32,507 nucleotides of DNA from Clostridiales bacterium (GTDB taxonomy: Bacteria > Bacillota > Clostridia > Oscillospirales > Acutalibacteraceae), in NCBI GenBank assembly GCA_022801595.1, contig JAAWSO010000017.1:1-32507 (forward strand). The letters run 5' to 3'. Both the position numbers and the translations under genes were made by a program. This document shows, in pieces, positions 15,159 through 23,343 of this stretch; within the stretch, counting starts at the first letter, position 1, and every line of letters begins with the position of its first letter. The notes under the pieces are model-generated. The model saw only the letters and a program-made list of their open reading frames with translations, did no database searches and was not told the origin of the DNA.

Positions 15159-17141
15159 TTACATAACGTCAGCGGAATCCAGATATAAATATCCATTTTC
15201 CGCAATAAAATTTTTTCTTCCGCTTAAATTTTCGCCCAGCAACAGGTCAAATATTTCTGAAGTCCGCTGTGCATCGTCCGGCATCACCTTGATTAAACGG
15301 CGGGTTTCCGGGTTCATCGTAGTGAGATTCATCATATCCGGTTCATTTTCTCCCAATCCTTTGGAGCGTTGGATCGTAACCTTTTTTTCATTTAATTTTT
15401 CCAGAATCTGATCTTTCTCTTTTTCTGTGTAGGCAAAATAGGTATCTTCCTTGGTGGTAATTTCAAACAATGGGGATTCCGCAATGAATACCTTCCCCTC
15501 TTCAATCAGAGTAGGAGTCAAGCGGTACAGCATAGTCAAAAGCAAGGTGCGGATCTGGAATCCATCCACGTCTGCGTCAGTACACAAAATGACCTTACTC
15601 CAACGCAGGGCGGATAAATCAAAAGTAGAAAGATTTTTATTGGCTTTGCTTTTGACTTCCACTCCGCAGCCCAATACTTTTACCAGGTCGGTGATGATGT
15701 CGCTTTTAAAAATTTTATCATAGTCTGCTTTCAAGCAGTTGAGGATTTTTCCCCGGATCGGCATGATCGCCTGGAAATCAGGATTTCTGGCCTGTTTACA
15801 GGCGCCCAATGCCGAATCGCCCTCTACGATAAAGATTTCCCGCTCGCTAACGTCCTTGCTGCGGCAGTCCACAAACTTCGCTACCCGGTTCGTGATATCC
15901 AGCGAACTGGTCAGCTTCTTTTTCAGGTTCAGCCGGGTTTTCTCCGCGTCCTCCCGGCTCCGTTTATTAACCAAAACCTGAGCGGCTACCTTTTCCGCAT
16001 CCAGAGGATTCTCAATAAAATAAATCTCTAGCTGATGGCGGAGCATATCCGTCATCGCCTCCTGGATTCCTTTATTGGTAATTGCTTTTTTCGTCTGGTT
16101 TTCGTAAGAAGTCCGGTTGGAAAAAGAAGAAATCACAATGATCAGGCAGTCCTCCACATCCGTAAAGGTGATGCGGCTCTCGTTTTTATTGTACTTATTA
16201 TTTTGCTTTAAATACGCGTCGATTTGGTAGACAAACGCATTGCGCACCGCCTTGTCCGGCACGCCGCCGTATTCCAGCCAACTGGAATTGTGATAATATT
16301 CCGTGAGCTTCACCTTGTTGGAAAAGGCGCAGGCCACGTTGATCTTTGTCTTATACTCTGGCTTGTCATCTCGGTCGCGCACCTTCCGCTCCGTCTGCCA
16401 AAACTGCACGGGAGTCAGGGAATCCTCCCCCGCCACTTCCTTGACATGATCCACAATCCCATTTTCGTATTGGAAGGTAGTGGTCTCAAAACTCCCATCT
16501 TCTTGCTCATGACGAAAGAGAAAGGTCACGCCGTCGTTGACAATGGCCTGACGTTTGATGGTGTCCAAATAATATTCCACTGGAATGTTAATATCCGTAA
16601 ACACCTGCAAATCCGGCTTCCAACGGATTCGGGTTCCGGTTTCCTTTTTGTTATATGGCTCCTTGGTCAGGCCGCCCACATTTTCCCCATGCTCAAAATG
16701 AAGCTGGTAGCAGGTACGGTCCCGGCGGATTTCCACATCCATATACTCGGAAGCGTACTGGGTGGAGCAAAGGCCCAAACCGTTGAGACCCAGGGAATAC
16801 TCATAGCTTTCGTCGGCATCGTTGTTATATTTGCCGCCGGCATACAGCTCACAGAATACCAGTTCCCAATTGTAACGATCTTCTTTGGGGTTATAATCCA
16901 CCGGAATGCCGCGCCCAAAATCCTCCACTTCAACCGACAAATCTCGGTAACGTGTCACCACAATCTGATGGCCGTGCCCTTCTCTGGCCTCGTCAATGGA
17001 GTTGGATAAAATCTCAAAAACCGAATGCTCACAGCCTTCAATGCCATCGGAACCAAAAATAACCGCTGGACGGCGACGAACCCGATCCGCGCCCTTCAGC
17101 GACGAAATGCTTTCGTTGCCGTAAGCGGGTTTCTTCGTCAT
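15159..17141 (-). CDS. Type IIA topoisomerase subunit B (ParE/GyrB-like), divergent
   Basis: ATPase subunit partnered with the downstream A subunit. The 660-residue protein has a GHKL ATPase with E43 and N47 (FEILSNSIDEA), D74 and GRGIP, then a transducer domain, and a TOPRIM domain with FIVEGDSALG, DADVDG and RSKGLGE. Unlike normal GyrB/ParE the ATP-lid motif GGLHGVG reads LGLNGLG (about 117-123), and the TOPRIM start is EGDSALGACKQ rather than EGDSAGGSAKQ. Length fits ParE (about 650). The ATG at 17141 has AGGAGG 7 nt upstream. Both genes share the promoter at 17301-17329. A standard gyrase is probably encoded elsewhere; this looks like the second, divergent pair of Clostridia. Confidence 0.88.
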   Translation of the reverse strand: MTKKPAYGNESISSLKGADRVRRRPAVIFGSDGIEGCEHSVFEILSNSIDEAREGHGHQIVVTRYRDLSVEVEDFGRGIPVDYNPKEDRYNWELVFCELYAGGKYNNDADESYEYSLGLNGLGLCSTQYASEYMDVEIRRDRTCYQLHFEHGENVGGLTKEPYNKKETGTRIRWKPDLQVFTDINIPVEYYLDTIKRQAIVNDGVTFLFRHEQEDGSFETTTFQYENGIVDHVKEVAGEDSLTPVQFWQTERKVRDRDDKPEYKTKINVACAFSNKVKLTEYYHNSSWLEYGGVPDKAVRNAFVYQIDAYLKQNNKYNKNESRITFTDVEDCLIIVISSFSNRTSYENQTKKAITNKGIQEAMTDMLRHQLEIYFIENPLDAEKVAAQVLVNKRSREDAEKTRLNLKKKLTSSLDITNRVAKFVDCRSKDVSEREIFIVEGDSALGACKQARNPDFQAIMPIRGKILNCLKADYDKIFKSDIITDLVKVLGCGVEVKSKANKNLSTFDLSALRWSKVILCTDADVDGFQIRTLLLTMLYRLTPTLIEEGKVFIAESPLFEITTKEDTYFAYTEKEKDQILEKLNEKKVTIQRSKGLGENEPDMMNLTTMNPETRRLIKVMPDDAQRTSEIFDLLLGENLSGRKNFIAENGYLYLDSADVM

Positions 17142-17233
17142 AGCGTTTCCTCCTTTTCCCTTCCTCATCATTGCTATCGGCGCTCTCACCGTGGTTTACC
17201 AGCCGGTTGCCACCGATTGTCATCCTCTCTTTG

Positions 17234-17258
17234 GGCGGCTTTCCAGCAAAAAGCCGCC
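17234..17258 (-). promoter_or_regulatory. Hairpin in the leader of the topoisomerase operon
   Basis: Perfect 9-bp arms GGCGGCTTT and AAAGCCGCC with a 7-nt loop, midway in the roughly 150-nt leader. No T-run follows, so it is a leader structure and not a clear terminator. Confidence 0.4.
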
Positions 17259-17300
17259 AAACATATCCCTTCCCATTTCTGAAAAGATACAGCAAGCCTT

Positions 17301-17329
17301 ATTATAGAAGAAATTCCACTTTTTTGCAA
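17301..17329 (-). promoter_or_regulatory. Strong sigma-A type promoter for the topoisomerase pair
   Basis: TTGCAA (17329-17324), 17-bp spacer, perfect TATAAT (17306-17301), just past the ftsH terminator. Predicted start near 17294. Confidence 0.8.
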
Positions 17330-17346
17330 CTACCGCGCAAAAGAAT

Positions 17347-17376
17347 AAGGGGAATGTATCAACTTACATTCCCCTT
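17347..17376 (-). terminator. Terminator after ftsH
   Basis: Perfect 12-bp stem AAGGGGAATGTA/TACATTCCCCTT with a 6-nt loop, 13 nt past the ftsH stop. The minus-strand tail is ATTCTTTTG, a weak U-run; the plus side has TTTTCCTCTTTG. Confidence 0.7.
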
Positions 17377-17388
17377 TTCCTCTTTGAT

Positions 17389-19425
17389 TTATTCCTGAGG
17401 CGGTGCAGAATTTTCTTCCGAATCCGGTTTGGAATCTTCTGGTTTTTCCTCCTGGGAAACATCTGCTTTTGATTCCACAACAGCGTTTTCTGTTGCAATC
17501 TCTCCAGCCGACTGTTCAGATTCCGGGAGAGTTTCCGAGGTTTCCTTGCCATCCTCCGCGTTTTCTGCAAGAGCCTCCGGCGCTTGGCCTTCCATGATCT
17601 TCGCAAATTCCTCGCCGCTCAGCTTTTCGTTGAGGAAGAGGTTCTTTGCAACCTCATGAAGTTTATCCATATGCTCCTTCAGGATCGTCTCCGTCTTCGA
17701 GTAGGCATCATGCATCATCCGGCGGATTTCTGCATCAATCTCGGAAGCAGTCTCCTCGGAGTAATCCCGTGTATGCCCCATATCCCGTCCCAAAAACGGT
17801 TCGTTGTTGGAACTTCCATACATAATCGGCCCCAAGTTATCGCTCATACCATACTTGGTAATCATGGAACGCACCGTCTTGGTCGCCCGCTCAATGTCAT
17901 TGGAAGCGCCGGTGGAAATATCATCCAACACCAATGCCTCCGCTACACGGCCGCCCAACAGCACCACCAATTCTTCCAGCATTTCCTTGCGGGATTTGTA
18001 AGAACGATCCTCGCTTGGGATCTGCATGGTATAGCCGCCAGCCATCCCTCGCGGAATAATGGAAATCTGATGAACTGGGTCTTGGGTTTTGGAGAAATAC
18101 GTGGCGATGGCATGGCCTGCCTCGTGGTATGCCGTAAGGGTCTTTTCCTTTTCTGTCATGACACGGCTTTTCTTCTCCGTACCCACAACGACCTTGATGG
18201 TCGCTTCTTCCACTTCCTCCATGGTAATGGCCTTCAGATCTTTTCTAGCAGCCAGCAATGCCGCTTCATTGAGCAGGTTCTCCAAGTCGGCTCCTGTAAA
18301 TCCAGCCGTAGACTGGGCAATGGTTTTCAACTGCACATCGGGAGCCATTGGCTTTCCTCTGGCGTGTACCTTGAGAATTTCCTCTCTGCCTTTTACATCA
18401 GGATATCCCACAATCACCTGGCGGTCAAACCGGCCGGGACGGGTCAAAGCAGGGTCCAGGATATCCGGCCGGTTGGTAGCGGCGATCATGATGACGCCTT
18501 CATTTGCGCCAAAGCCGTCCATTTCTACCAACAATTGGTTCAAAGTCTGCTCTCTTTCGTCGTGGCCGCCGCCCAAACCAGCGCCTCTCTGGCGGCCTAC
18601 GGCATCAATTTCATCAATGAAAATGATACAAGGGTGATTCTTCTTGGCTTGTTCAAACAAGTCGCGGACACGGGACGCGCCCACACCGACGAACATTTCC
18701 ACAAAGTCGGAACCGGAAATAGAGAAGAACGGCACGCCAGCCTCGCCCGCTACTGCTCTGGCCAGCAGGGTTTTACCAGTACCCGGAGGGCCCACCAGCA
18801 AAACGCCCTTTGGAATCCGTGCGCCCAGTTGATTAAACTTGGCCGGATTTTTCAGGAATTCTACGATTTCCCGCAGTTCTTCCTTTTCCTCATCCGCACC
18901 GGCAACGTCGGCAAAGGTGGTTTTGCGCTTTTCATCCGACATCTGTTTGATTTTGGCCTTGCCAAAATTCATCTGTTTGCCCGCGTCGCCCATACCGGAG
19001 TTGAGCCGGCGCATCATAAACAGCCAGAAGAAAATGCCCAGCACAAAGATCAGGAGCGTTGGCAGCATACTCACCAGCCAAGATGTCTGAGCCGGTCGCT
19101 TCAGATCAAACACCATTTTATTATCTGGATGTTCTTTGTCATATTCTTCCACATAAGGCTTGACATCATTGTAAAGCAATCCAACATCTGGAGCGACATA
19201 CTTGATCACATCTCCATTCTGGAGCGTGATCTGCATCTCGCCGTTGCCCAGATCCATGCTGTATTCCTTCACATTCATCTGTGCGAATTGATTGACAATC
19301 TCCGAATATTTTTGTGTCGTGGTACGGCGGGTGCCGTAGATGGAAGCGATCACAATAATAATCACGATGGGAATGCCTAAATAAAGCAACAGATTCCGCA
19401 GGGTTTTCTTATTGTTATTATCCAA
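17389..19425 (-). CDS. ftsH: ATP-dependent zinc metalloprotease FtsH
   Basis: Membrane-anchored hexameric AAA protease that removes misassembled membrane proteins and regulators. The 678 residues show TM1 (about 10-30), an extracytoplasmic domain, TM2 (about 115-138), Walker A GPPGTGKT (212-219), Walker B IIFIDEID (267-274), the SRH with [19 protein letters not shown], and the zinc motif HEAGH (434-438). The last 80 residues are rich in Glu and Ser, a longer acidic tail than usual. The only suitable start is a TTG at 19425 with AAGGAG about 12 nt upstream. It is last in the tilS-hpt-ftsH run, a gene order also known from Bacillus. Confidence 0.97.
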   Translation of the reverse strand: MDNNNKKTLRNLLLYLGIPIVIIIVIASIYGTRRTTTQKYSEIVNQFAQMNVKEYSMDLGNGEMQITLQNGDVIKYVAPDVGLLYNDVKPYVEEYDKEHPDNKMVFDLKRPAQTSWLVSMLPTLLIFVLGIFFWLFMMRRLNSGMGDAGKQMNFGKAKIKQMSDEKRKTTFADVAGADEEKEELREIVEFLKNPAKFNQLGARIPKGVLLVGPPGTGKTLLARAVAGEAGVPFFSISGSDFVEMFVGVGASRVRDLFEQAKKNHPCIIFIDEIDAVGRQRGAGLGGGHDEREQTLNQLLVEMDGFGANEGVIMIAATNRPDILDPALTRPGRFDRQVIVGYPDVKGREEILKVHARGKPMAPDVQLKTIAQSTAGFTGADLENLLNEAALLAARKDLKAITMEEVEEATIKVVVGTEKKSRVMTEKEKTLTAYHEAGHAIATYFSKTQDPVHQISIIPRGMAGGYTMQIPSEDRSYKSRKEMLEELVVLLGGRVAEALVLDDISTGASNDIERATKTVRSMITKYGMSDNLGPIMYGSSNNEPFLGRDMGHTRDYSEETASEIDAEIRRMMHDAYSKTETILKEHMDKLHEVAKNLFLNEKLSGEEFAKIMEGQAPEALAENAEDGKETSETLPESEQSAGEIATENAVVESKADVSQEEKPEDSKPDSEENSAPPQE

Positions 19426-19466
19426 AATTAAAGTTCACTCCTTAAACTGTGCAATTTCATTTCCTT

Positions 19467-20012
19467 TCAGGTCGCTTGGGTATAGACTTCTGGTTTCAAA
19501 ATTCCAATAAACGGTAAATTGCGGTACTGCTGCGCATAATCCAGCCCATAGCCCACAAGAAACCCGTCGGGAGCGTTGGCGCCCACATAGTCCGCTCCAA
19601 TTTCCACCCGATGGGATTGAGGCTTATCCAGCAAGACGCAAAGCTTCACACTGGCCGCTCCTCTGGTTTGGAGCAGCTCACGTATGTAGCGCAGGGTCGT
19701 CCCGGAATCCAGAATATCCTCTACAATCAGTACGTCGTACCCTTCCAGGGACTGGGGGAGATCCTTGCGAATGACCACTTTGCCGGAAGACTCGGCACAG
19801 TTCCCATAGCTGGAAACTTCCATGAAATCAATCTGGCACGGGATCGTAAGCACCCGCATCAGGTCCGCCATGACCACGACGGCGCCCCGCAAAATTCCAA
19901 CCAATAACAAATTTTTGTCTTGATAATCCTGACTGATCCGATGTCCCAAGTCCGCAACAATCGTTTCCAGCTCTTCTTTGGTGAACACGATTTGCTGTAT
20001 TTCCTGCATCAT
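19467..20012 (-). CDS. hpt: Hypoxanthine phosphoribosyltransferase
   Basis: Purine salvage enzyme joining hypoxanthine or guanine to PRPP. The 181-residue protein has the PRPP loop VEDILDSGTT (about 97-106) and the family features LVGILRGAVVVMADL and DFMEVSSYG. In Bacillus HprT also interacts with TilS and FtsH genes as an operon. Three start codons lie in a row (GTG 20015, ATG 20012, ATG 20009); GAGGAG lies 8 nt from the ATG at 20012, which shares bases with the tilS stop (TGATG), so coupling to tilS is likely. Confidence 0.95.
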   Translation of the reverse strand: MMQEIQQIVFTKEELETIVADLGHRISQDYQDKNLLLVGILRGAVVVMADLMRVLTIPCQIDFMEVSSYGNCAESSGKVVIRKDLPQSLEGYDVLIVEDILDSGTTLRYIRELLQTRGAASVKLCVLLDKPQSHRVEIGADYVGANAPDGFLVGYGLDYAQQYRNLPFIGILKPEVYTQAT

Positions 20013-21394
20013 CACACGTTCTCCTCAATTGAAATCCATAAAACCTGTTTGGTATCGCCTGTCACCCCATACCCTTCTGCTGCACCAAAGCCTTCAATCC
20101 AAAGGATTTTTCCTCCGGACTCCAACAAAAGCAGAGTATCCCGCCGGGACGGAGGCACTTTTGCCTCATTGAATAATTTTTTTAAAGTTTTGGTGATTTT
20201 TCTGCCTTGGGGAATAAAAGAATCCCCTTCCCGGCGATTCCGCCAGGTTGCATTACTAGGTATTGTATCATAATCCAGCGAATTATTAAATAACAAATTA
20301 TGAAAATTATCTGGAATTTCGAAATTTGCACAATTTTCCAAATGAGTGGTAACAGTTTTCCGATTTATTGTAAAATTTTGTGGCAACTTATAGGGAATTT
20401 GCCATAATTTTTTTGGAACTTCACCAAGAAAAAAGGAGATCAAGGTGCGTTCTACCTGAATACTCAATCCTTTCCCTAAAGAAACTTTTCCAGACCGGCT
20501 GCCCAGCGCCTCACAAATCTGTTCCAGTTGAACAGCACTGAGCCGGATCGGCGGCAAATTCTGGCGTTCTGCCTCCCGTCCCACCATTTCCCGGGCAACC
20601 CGCACCAGAACTGGCCTAGGAACCTGAGCCAATTTTTCCGCATCATAACCGCCCGGCACAGCCGCTTGCTCTAAAAACTGTCGGGCTTGTCCGGTCAAGT
20701 AGGCTTCATCTTCCCTCATCTGACGGGACATCCGTTCCATGGCTTGCTCCAAAGCTGGGTTAATCTCCCGCAAAACAGGAATTACATCCAGACGAATGCG
20801 ATTGCGGGTATAGGCGCGGCAAAAATTGGTACTGTCCTGCACATAAGGAATCTGGTAGTAGCAGCAATATTCCTCCACCTGTACCCGAGTCAATCCAATG
20901 AAAGGCCGGATAATACGGCCACGAACTGGCGGGATTCCTTGCAGTCCTCGGATTCCCGTGCCCTTAGCCAAATGGAACAACACCGTCTCTGTGCTGTCAG
21001 ACAAGGTATGCGCTGTGGCAACTCGATCCCCCGGACGCACGCATAACGATTCGAAAAAGCGATAGCGTACCTCACGGCCACACTCCTCGACACTCTTGCG
21101 TTCCCGCTGTGCCCGGGCAGCTACATCCTCTCGGTGAACCCGAAACGGAATCCGGTGCGTTTCACAAAAATCTCGGACTGCCTGCTCATCCCGCAGGGCT
21201 TCTGCGCCACGCAACTGATGATTCACATGGGCGGCAAGGATTGGGAACTCCAGTCGGGAAAGGGTATGAAGCAAAGCCATAGAATCCGCGCCGCCGGAAC
21301 AAGCGACTACCAAAGCGGTGCAGCCTTCCAGCATGGCGTATTCCTCCATGGCGCTGTGAATCCTCGCTTCAATCTCTGCAATGTTACGGCTCAC
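20012..21394 (-). CDS. tilS: tRNA(Ile)-lysidine synthase TilS
   Basis: Converts C34 of the CAU-anticodon tRNA-Ile2 to lysidine so that it reads AUA. The 460-residue protein has the PP-loop ATP site SGGADS (33-38), the N-type ATPase core with HVNHQLRG, and the C-terminal domain with R-x-G-D-x-F/I-x-P-x-G..KLKK-like motif (NRREGDSFIPQGR). The start is a GTG at 21394, 11 nt inside the end of dnaB, backed by AGGAGG (21404-21409) 9 nt upstream; the frame is open further into dnaB but this is not coding. An AT-rich stretch (about 20270-20430) links the two domains and encodes many Asn, Phe and Thr. Confidence 0.94.
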   Translation of the reverse strand: MSRNIAEIEARIHSAMEEYAMLEGCTALVVACSGGADSMALLHTLSRLEFPILAAHVNHQLRGAEALRDEQAVRDFCETHRIPFRVHREDVAARAQRERKSVEECGREVRYRFFESLCVRPGDRVATAHTLSDSTETVLFHLAKGTGIRGLQGIPPVRGRIIRPFIGLTRVQVEEYCCYYQIPYVQDSTNFCRAYTRNRIRLDVIPVLREINPALEQAMERMSRQMREDEAYLTGQARQFLEQAAVPGGYDAEKLAQVPRPVLVRVAREMVGREAERQNLPPIRLSAVQLEQICEALGSRSGKVSLGKGLSIQVERTLISFFLGEVPKKLWQIPYKLPQNFTINRKTVTTHLENCANFEIPDNFHNLLFNNSLDYDTIPSNATWRNRREGDSFIPQGRKITKTLKKLFNEAKVPPSRRDTLLLLESGGKILWIEGFGAAEGYGVTGDTKQVLWISIEENV

Positions 21395-22772
21395 TGCGGA
21401 TAACCTCCTGAGATGTAAACCGCATGAATTCACCTTGCCAATGAAGCCCCACGGTTTTGGTTTCCCCATGACGGTTCTTTGCAATGATACATTCACCCCG
21501 ATTTCGATCGGTCGTCTCGCTGGGGGCTTCCCCATTGGAATAGTAATCCTCCCGGTACAGGAACAAAACAATATCAGCGTCCTGTTCGATGGAACCAGAT
21601 TCCCGCAAGTCGGACAGCATCGGGCGCCGCTGATCCGCGCCGCGTTTTTCCGTGGCACGGGAAAGCTGGGACAGCGTCACCACCGGCACATTGAGCTCTT
21701 TTGCCATGATCTTCAGGTTCCGGGTGATTTCGGAAATTTCCTGCACCCGGTTATCCGTCTTCCTGGTGCCGGACATCAACTGCAAATAGTCGATAATCAC
21801 CAGATCCACATCCTTCAGCCGGCGAAGCTTCGCCTTCATTTCGGGAACGGTAATGCCTGAGCTATCGTCAAAGTAAAGCTCGGTTTGGGACAGGATATCC
21901 CCTGCCTCAATCAGTCTCACCCATTCATTGTCGTCCAGTTTACCGGTACGCAGCTTGGTGCCGCTGATCATTCCTTCTGTGGAAAGCAGACGGGAAACAA
22001 GCTGTTCCTTGGTCATTTCCAGAGAGAAAAAAGCAACCCTTTTCTTTCCCACCACGCCGGCATAGCGCATGATATTTAAGGCGAAACTGGTCTTTCCCAT
22101 ACCGGGACGGGCAGCCAGCAGAATCAAATCCGAACGATTCAGCCCGGTAATCGTATCATCCAACTCCCGGATCCCCGTTGCCACGCCTTTATATTTTTCA
22201 TCATTGGAGTTGAGCATTTCCAAACGGTCAATGCTTTCTAATACCAATTCATTGATTCGCTGAAGCCCCTGCATATTCTTGCCGCGGCGAATATCAAATA
22301 TTCTCTGCTCCGCCGCGTCCAAGAGGGTTGCGGCATCGGCGGTTCCGGCCGCCGCATCCTCTAAAATTTCCCGCGCTGTAAGAATCAAACTGCGGACATC
22401 ATACTTATCTCGCACAATTTTGGCATAGGTTTCCACATTGGAAATGGACGGCACCAACTGGGCTAGCTGCATCAAATACGTTTTACCGGTTGCTTCGTCA
22501 AATCCTCGTTCTTCCTTTAGTCTTTCCAATACGGTGACAAAATCCACTGGTTTGCCTTCGGTGAACATTTCCAACATAATCCGATAAATCAGCCCGTTGT
22601 TGACCTGATGGAAATAATCGGGCCGAGGCAAAAATTCCGCTACCCGGTCCAAACAGGAAGAATCCAGCAGGATTGCTCCCAATACCGACTGTTCCGCTTC
22701 CGGGCTAAACGGCAACGCCAAATTCATCCCATATGGTGAAAACGGCTCCGCAACTCCTTGCTCGCTTGCCAT
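21384..22772 (-). CDS. dnaB: Replicative DNA helicase DnaB (DnaC of Bacillus)
   Basis: Hexameric 5'-3' helicase of the replication fork. The 462-residue protein starts with the DnaB N-terminal domain (PFSPEAEQSVLGAILL) and contains the RecA-like core with Walker A ARPGMGKT (221-228), the Walker B LVIIDYLQLM, and the QLSRATEKR and LRESGSIEQDAD segments. The ATG at 22772 has an AGGGGG site 7 nt upstream; the in-frame extension to 22832 would enter the hairpin behind rplI. It overlaps tilS by 11 nt. Order gdpP-rplI-dnaB is conserved in Firmicutes. Confidence 0.97.
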   Translation of the reverse strand: MASEQGVAEPFSPYGMNLALPFSPEAEQSVLGAILLDSSCLDRVAEFLPRPDYFHQVNNGLIYRIMLEMFTEGKPVDFVTVLERLKEERGFDEATGKTYLMQLAQLVPSISNVETYAKIVRDKYDVRSLILTAREILEDAAAGTADAATLLDAAEQRIFDIRRGKNMQGLQRINELVLESIDRLEMLNSNDEKYKGVATGIRELDDTITGLNRSDLILLAARPGMGKTSFALNIMRYAGVVGKKRVAFFSLEMTKEQLVSRLLSTEGMISGTKLRTGKLDDNEWVRLIEAGDILSQTELYFDDSSGITVPEMKAKLRRLKDVDLVIIDYLQLMSGTRKTDNRVQEISEITRNLKIMAKELNVPVVTLSQLSRATEKRGADQRRPMLSDLRESGSIEQDADIVLFLYREDYYSNGEAPSETTDRNRGECIIAKNRHGETKTVGLHWQGEFMRFTSQEVIRSEP

Positions 22773-22816
22773 GATCGTTCCCCCTTTTGCTCCTTCATAT
22801 TTTCTACGAAATACGG

Positions 22817-22846
22817 AAAAACCTGACAGCATTTGCCATCAGGTTT
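22817..22846 (-). terminator. Leaky terminator or attenuator between rplI and dnaB
   Basis: Arms AAACCTGA and TCAGGTTT around a 12-nt loop followed by TTTTT on the minus strand, 11 nt past the rplI stop and 45 nt before dnaB. I see no promoter between it and dnaB, so partial read-through is likely. Confidence 0.6.
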
Positions 22847-22856
22847 CAATTCCAGA

Positions 22857-23306
22857 CTATTCTTTCTCGCTGACAACCGCTTTGATTTTTGCGGAAATCC
22901 CGGTATACAGCTTAATATCACATTCGTAAGTACCGAACGCCTTAATTTCACCATCCATAGAAATTTTTCGTTTATCCACATCCACCTGAAATTGCTTTTT
23001 GATCTCCTCCGCAATTTCCTTGGCGGTAACAGAACCGAACAGCCGTCCTCCCTGCCCGGCAGTCGCATACAAGTGTACGCTCTTGCCGTTGATGAAATCG
23101 GCCGCTTTCTGGGCGGCTTCGGTTTCGGTCTTAATCTTAAACGCCTTGGCTTCTTCGGCGTTTTTCAGCTCGTTCATAGCTTGCGCATTGGCTTCCTTCG
23201 CCAGCTTCCGCGGGAGCAAAAAGTTTTTTGCGTACCCATCGGATACATTCACCAGCTCACCTTTTTTGCCGTGGCCTTTTACATCTGCCAGCAATACTAC
23301 TTTCAT
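22857..23306 (-). CDS. rplI: 50S ribosomal protein L9
   Basis: Binds 23S rRNA domain V with its N-terminal domain and projects a second domain on a long helix. The 149-residue length is typical. It starts [19 protein letters not shown] and has the family signature [13 protein letters not shown] (residues about 24-36). Of four in-frame ATG codons, the one at 23306 has GGAGG 8 nt upstream and gives the family N terminus. Follows gdpP by 37 nt in the same unit. Confidence 0.97.
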   Translation of the reverse strand: MKVVLLADVKGHGKKGELVNVSDGYAKNFLLPRKLAKEANAQAMNELKNAEEAKAFKIKTETEAAQKAADFINGKSVHLYATAGQGGRLFGSVTAKEIAEEIKKQFQVDVDKRKISMDGEIKAFGTYECDIKLYTGISAKIKAVVSEKE

Positions 23307-23343
23307 CATCATTTCCTCCATTCATTTTTACTATCCGCTGTCT

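Noticed and set aside
16224-17009. 261-codon plus-strand frame inside the topoisomerase B gene
   Set aside because: Shadow of a recognised gene with no own ribosome site or family match.
17584-19380. 598-codon plus-strand frame antisense to ftsH
   Set aside because: It is the mirror of a well-conserved gene; its composition (many His, Arg, Gln) is what reverse frames of such genes give.
21395-21658. 88-codon upstream extension of tilS
   Set aside because: It lies wholly inside dnaB in another frame; the GTG at 21394 with AGGAGG gives the normal TilS start.
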